Assembly (NCBI GenBank): GCA_036924855.1
Contig: JBAGRP010000001.1
Coordinates: 6,436,001 to 6,500,000 of the forward strand
Source: Nitrobacteraceae bacterium AZCC 2146
Lineage (GTDB): Bacteria; Pseudomonadota; Alphaproteobacteria; Rhizobiales; Xanthobacteraceae
Direction: 5' to 3'
DNA length: 64,000 bases
Shown piece after piece: positions 61,061-64,000 of the stretch. The notes under the pieces were generated by a model. It ran no database searches, had not been told where the DNA came from, and saw only the letters and a program-made list of their open reading frames with translations. Position numbers and translations under genes: made by a program. Position 1 is the first letter of the stretch, and every line of letters starts with the position of its first letter.

Positions 61061-61084
61061 TTTGAACCTTAAAGAAATATCCGG
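61061..61084 (+). promoter_or_regulatory. Putative operator g (liv operon / marR)
   Basis: TTTGAACCTTAAAGAAATAT, then CCGG. It carries both the dyad and the ATATCCGG extension, and lies midway between the binding-protein and marR starts. Confidence 0.65.
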
Positions 61085-61136
61085 AATCCGGCAGTTGGCC
61101 GGCTGCGGCGTTTTGACTTGCGGTCGTCCCCAAATT

Positions 61137-61152
61137 CCTTGAAGGTCAAAGG
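61137..61152 (+). promoter_or_regulatory. Secondary dyad upstream of marR
   Basis: CCTTGAAGGTCAAAGG is nearly self-complementary and agrees with CTTGAAG..TnAAA of the operator family. It lies about 83 bases before the marR ATG. It could be a lower-affinity autoregulatory site. Confidence 0.4.
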
Positions 61153-61234
61153 ATTGGGCGTACCGGACGGTACGAAGCTGGGGATTTCCGGCCGCGTTGC
61201 TACCGTCGAAGTCTCAGGCAGGTAAGATTGCATC

Positions 61235-61729
61235 ATGATTCTCGATTCCGAGACCAAGGCCGTCGAACTTCCAGATGATCACGGCGATGAATTGCGCCTG
61301 TGGCTGCGGCTATTGACCTGCACCACCCTGATCGAGGGCGAGGTGCGCAGCCGGTTGCGCGAGCGCTTCGACGTCACTCTGCCGCGCTTTGACCTGATGG
61401 CACAGCTCGACAAGGTGCCGGACGGCATGACGCTGTCGGATGTCTCGAAGCGAATGATGGTGTCGAACGGCAACGTCACCGGCCTGGTCGAGCGCCTCGT
61501 CGAATCCGGCCACGTCGATCGCCGCACGTCCGAGACCGATCGCCGGGTCCAGGTGATCCGGCTGACGAAACTCGGCCGCGCCGAATTCCGCAAGATGGCC
61601 GAAGAACACGAGACCTGGATCGCCGAAATCTTCACCGATCTCGCGCCAAAAGATGTCCGCGAATTGATGCGGCTGCTGGCCAAGACCAAGGCCTCGGCGC
61701 AGAAAGCGGCGCAGGACAAGGCTCTGTGA
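61235..61729 (+). CDS. MarR-family transcriptional regulator
   Basis: 164 residues: winged helix-turn-helix with LPRFDLMAQLDKVPDGMTL, MMVSNGNVTGLVERLVESGHV (recognition helix) and a wing SETDRRVQVIRLT, plus dimerisation helices at both ends. MarR proteins usually repress catabolic genes and let go when an aromatic or aryl-CoA ligand binds. It is the strongest candidate reader of the operator family. Its stop overlaps the hydrolase start (GTGA). Confidence 0.92.
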   Translation: MILDSETKAVELPDDHGDELRLWLRLLTCTTLIEGEVRSRLRERFDVTLPRFDLMAQLDKVPDGMTLSDVSKRMMVSNGNVTGLVERLVESGHVDRRTSETDRRVQVIRLTKLGRAEFRKMAEEHETWIAEIFTDLAPKDVRELMRLLAKTKASAQKAAQDKAL

Positions 61730-62544
61730 GCACGGCGGTCGATCTCGAGGTCGAGTACAACAACCGCGCGCGGGTGCCCGGCCATCCCGCAGATATCGCC
61801 GGCTGGGCGCGCGACGCCAAGGTCTATCGCGAGACGCATCCTGGTTGGCGCGTCATCCCTTATGGCGCAGGCGCGCGCCATACCGTCGATTTCTTCCCCG
61901 CCGAGAATATTGGCCCGATCGTCGTCTTCATCCATGGCGGCTACTGGCAGGCGCTGGACAGTTCGTTCTTCAGCCATCTCGCCGGCGGCCTCAACGCCCA
62001 TGGCATCAGCGTCGCGATTCCCAGCTACGATCTCTGCCCGAACGTTTCGGTCGGTGACATTATCGAGCAGATGCGCGCCATGACGCGCGAGCTCGCAAAG
62101 CTCGGGCAGCGGCTGGTGATATCAGGCCATTCCGCCGGCGGCCATCTCGCCGCCTGCATGCTGGCGACGGAATGGCGCGCGCTCGACGCGGCCTTGCCGG
62201 CGGATCTGGTTATCGCGGCCTATACGATTTCCGGGCTGTTTGATCTGGTTCCATTGGTGCCGACTTCGGTCAATATTCCATTGCATCTGAATGACGTCAG
62301 CGCCCGCGAGGTCAGTCCGCTGTTCTGGCCCATGCCATCGCGCGGCAGTCTCGATGCCGTGGTTGGTGGCGACGAGAGTGCGGAGTATTTTCGGCAGAGC
62401 CAGACCATTGTGGACGCGTGGGGCGTCGGCATCGCGACGCGTTTCGAGGCGCTCGCGGGCGCCAACCATTTTACTGTGATCGCGCCGCTGGCCGATCCGC
62501 AGTCGCCGATGACGCTGCGTTTGAAGCAATTGGCGCAGCGTTAG
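61726..62544 (+). CDS. Arylformamidase-like alpha/beta hydrolase
   Basis: 272 residues from a GTG that overlaps the marR stop. Its motifs match animal and fungal kynurenine formamidases: HGGYWQ (70-75, oxyanion), GHSAG (134-138, S136), VVGGDESAEYFRQS (D216) and GANHFTVI (H248). Such enzymes remove a formyl group from N-formylkynurenine; the same chemistry would free anthranilate from N-formylanthranilate. It sits between the MarR gene and an aminobenzoate-type CoA ligase, which makes an anthranilate-releasing role attractive. The bacterial KynB family is different, so I give no symbol. Confidence 0.85.
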   Translation: MSTAVDLEVEYNNRARVPGHPADIAGWARDAKVYRETHPGWRVIPYGAGARHTVDFFPAENIGPIVVFIHGGYWQALDSSFFSHLAGGLNAHGISVAIPSYDLCPNVSVGDIIEQMRAMTRELAKLGQRLVISGHSAGGHLAACMLATEWRALDAALPADLVIAAYTISGLFDLVPLVPTSVNIPLHLNDVSAREVSPLFWPMPSRGSLDAVVGGDESAEYFRQSQTIVDAWGVGIATRFEALAGANHFTVIAPLADPQSPMTLRLKQLAQR

Positions 62545-62633
62545 GCGGTATTTGCCTAAACTTCCCGCGCCTCTATTCGCCCGCATTGCAAAAAATCCGT
62601 TGTGTGGCCGGTCCGGGCAGTTGCGCCAATATG

Positions 62634-62657
62634 TTTTAAGTCTAAAATGATATCCGG
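62634..62657 (+). promoter_or_regulatory. Putative operator h (CoA ligase)
   Basis: TTTTAAGTCTAAAATGATAT, then CCGG. The core TTTTAAGTCTAAAA is a dyad. It lies 40 bases before the ligase ATG, which has ACAGGAG upstream. Confidence 0.65.
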
Positions 62658-62696
62658 ATCGCGCTGCCGGGCGTGTTGAAGTGACAGGAGCATGCA

Positions 62697-64000
62697 ATGG
62701 CCACTGTTGAGGCTCACCTCACACAAGCTTACACCGCCCACGTCGATACCTTTGCGCGGGACAATCTGCCGCCGCACGACCAGTGGCCGGAGTTTCTCTT
62801 CACCCGGCCCGAGTATCAGTATCCGGCGCGGCTGAATTGCGTGGTGCCGTTTCTCGATCGCTGGGTCGAGGAAGGCCATGGCGACGCGCCCTGCATGTTC
62901 GGCCTTACCGAGAGCTACACCTATCGCGAGCTGCAGCAGTTGGTGAACCGGATCTGCAACGTGCTGGTCGGCAAACTCGGCCTCGTCACCGGCGGCCGCG
63001 TGTTGCTGCGCTCCGCCAACAATCCGATGATGGTCGCGACCTATCTCGCGGTACTGAAGGCGGGCGGCGTCTGCGTCGCGACGATGCCGTTGCTGCGCGC
63101 CAAGGAGCTGGCCTATCCGATTCAGAAAGCAAGAATTCCGCTGGCGCTGTGCGACGGCAAGCTCTCTGACGAAATGGAAAAGGCGAAGGCCGCAGCCCCC
63201 GAGTTGCAGCGCATCGTCTATTGGGGATCGAACGAGCCGGGCTCGCTGGAGTCGATGATCGCGGAAGCCAGTCCGGAATTCACCGCGGTCGATACCGCTT
63301 CCGACGACGTCTGCCTGATCGCCTTCACCTCGGGCACCACGGGCGAGCCCAAGGGCACCATGCATTTCCACCGCGACATGCTCGCGGTATGCGACGGCTT
63401 TGCCCATAACGTGCTGCGCGCCAGCCCGGAAGATCGCTTCATCGGCTCGGCGCCGTTGGCCTTCACCTTCGGCTTCGGCGGCGTGCTGTTTCCGCTGCAT
63501 ATCGGTGCGTCGTTCGTGGTGCTGGAAAAGGCCGGGCCGGACGATCTGCCGGTGGCAATCGAACGTTTCAAGGTTACGGTGTGTTTCACCGCGCCGACCT
63601 CCTACCGCGCCATGCTCGGCAAGATGGGTACCCACGACATCTCCTCCTTGCGCAAATGTGTTTCGGCCGGCGAGACCCTGCCGAAGGGCACTTTCGATGC
63701 CTGGCTGAAGGCGACCGGGATCAAGCTGATGGACGGCATCGGCGCCACCGAAATGCTGCACATCTTCATCAGCACGGTCGAAAACGAAATCCGCCCGGGC
63801 GCCACCGGCAAGCCGGTGCCGGGCTATGTCGCCAAGATTGTCGACGACGAGGGCAACGACCTGCCGCCGGGCACGATCGGCCGCCTCGCGGTGCGCGGCC
63901 CGACGGGATGCCGCTATCTCGCCGACGCGCGCCAGCTGAAATACGTCCAGAACGGCTGGAACGTTACCGGCGACACCTTTGTCATGGATGAGGATGGTTA
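62697..64000 (+). CDS. 2-aminobenzoate/benzoate-CoA ligase, N-terminal part (runs off window)
   Basis: ANL-family aryl-CoA ligase. From the ATG at 62697, 434 codons are open to the window end; the family is about 540 residues, so the C-terminal lid domain is missing. Motifs are TSGTTGEPKG (211-220) and GIGATE (347-352). The start with LPPHDQWPEFLF and YQYPARLNCVVPFLD matches aminobenzoate/benzoate-CoA ligases. It would make 2-aminobenzoyl-CoA, the substrate of the fused monooxygenase at 51.6 kb. Benzoate, salicylate or hydroxybenzoate are alternatives that sequence alone does not exclude. Confidence 0.92.
   Translation, partial: MATVEAHLTQAYTAHVDTFARDNLPPHDQWPEFLFTRPEYQYPARLNCVVPFLDRWVEEGHGDAPCMFGLTESYTYRELQQLVNRICNVLVGKLGLVTGGRVLLRSANNPMMVATYLAVLKAGGVCVATMPLLRAKELAYPIQKARIPLALCDGKLSDEMEKAKAAAPELQRIVYWGSNEPGSLESMIAEASPEFTAVDTASDDVCLIAFTSGTTGEPKGTMHFHRDMLAVCDGFAHNVLRASPEDRFIGSAPLAFTFGFGGVLFPLHIGASFVVLEKAGPDDLPVAIERFKVTVCFTAPTSYRAMLGKMGTHDISSLRKCVSAGETLPKGTFDAWLKATGIKLMDGIGATEMLHIFISTVENEIRPGATGKPVPGYVAKIVDDEGNDLPPGTIGRLAVRGPTGCRYLADARQLKYVQNGWNVTGDTFVMDEDG

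Larger units (their letters stand above)
60909..61234. promoter_or_regulatory. Divergent control region of livKHMGF and marR
   Basis: 326 bases between two outward-facing operons. It has operator g at 61061-61084 in the centre and a second, weaker dyad, CCTTGAAGGTCAAAGG, at 61137-61152. No protein gene is seen. This is the natural place for autoregulation by the MarR protein. Confidence 0.6.

Noticed and set aside
1..64000. tRNA, rRNA, integrase or insertion sequence
   Set aside because: None could be recognised by eye on either strand; no transposase-like or integrase-like protein is present.

Overview
The window looks like chromosome of an alphaproteobacterium of the Bradyrhizobium/Rhodopseudomonas group (Nitrobacteraceae). 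It is GC-rich and densely coded. It carries a GlgE/trehalose cluster, a transaldolase-phosphoglucose isomerase fusion, PQQ synthesis, CoA-dependent aromatic degradation, and several families of dispersed intergenic palindromes typical of that group. The genus is inferred from gene content; no rRNA, tRNA or CRISPR array was seen.

Layout. (1) 1-14.1 kb, alpha-glucan and trehalose metabolism: a minus-strand operon glgE > treS-maltokinase fusion > glgB > glgX > treZ (cut by the window edge), divergent from malQ > GH15 hydrolase. (2) 14.2-21.9 kb, sugar-phosphate metabolism on the minus strand: tal-pgi fusion, gnd > zwf > pgl > gntK > HAD phosphatase. A transketolase C-terminal remnant overlaps the start of tal-pgi. 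(3) 22.0-31.1 kb: two small exported proteins, then pqqA (26 codons, easily missed) > pqqB > C > D > E > prolyl aminopeptidase > DUF4286-like protein on the minus strand. Divergent to these are a DUF6894 protein, a PQQ-type sorbosone dehydrogenase and a dihaem cytochrome c. (4) 31.1-34.1 kb: a structured repeat-rich gap, an amidase, a glutathione peroxidase and a DUF3297 protein.

(5) 34.1-64.0 kb, aromatic catabolism. It holds a TauABC/SsuABC-type importer split by malonyl-CoA decarboxylase, a flavin reductase-MarR fusion, a NicX-like dioxygenase, 3-hydroxyacyl-CoA and opine-type dehydrogenases, an acyl-CoA ligase, two acyl-CoA dehydrogenase-family proteins, an SDR, an enoyl-CoA hydratase, a fused 2-aminobenzoyl-CoA monooxygenase/reductase, a PhzS-like monooxygenase and two sister cupins. 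It ends with a Liv importer, a MarR regulator, an arylformamidase-like hydrolase and an aminobenzoate/benzoate-CoA ligase running off the window. The simplest reading is import and release of anthranilate-type substrates, CoA activation, dearomatisation and beta-oxidation-like breakdown.

The most interesting signal is a short AT-rich dyad (core like TTTGAAGCTTAAAA, often followed by ATATCCGG). I found it nine times, each time in front of genes of region 5, and saw none in regions 1-4. It looks like the operator of one regulon, probably read by one of the two MarR-domain proteins. This regulon would join the aminobenzoyl-CoA genes to genes not normally associated with them.
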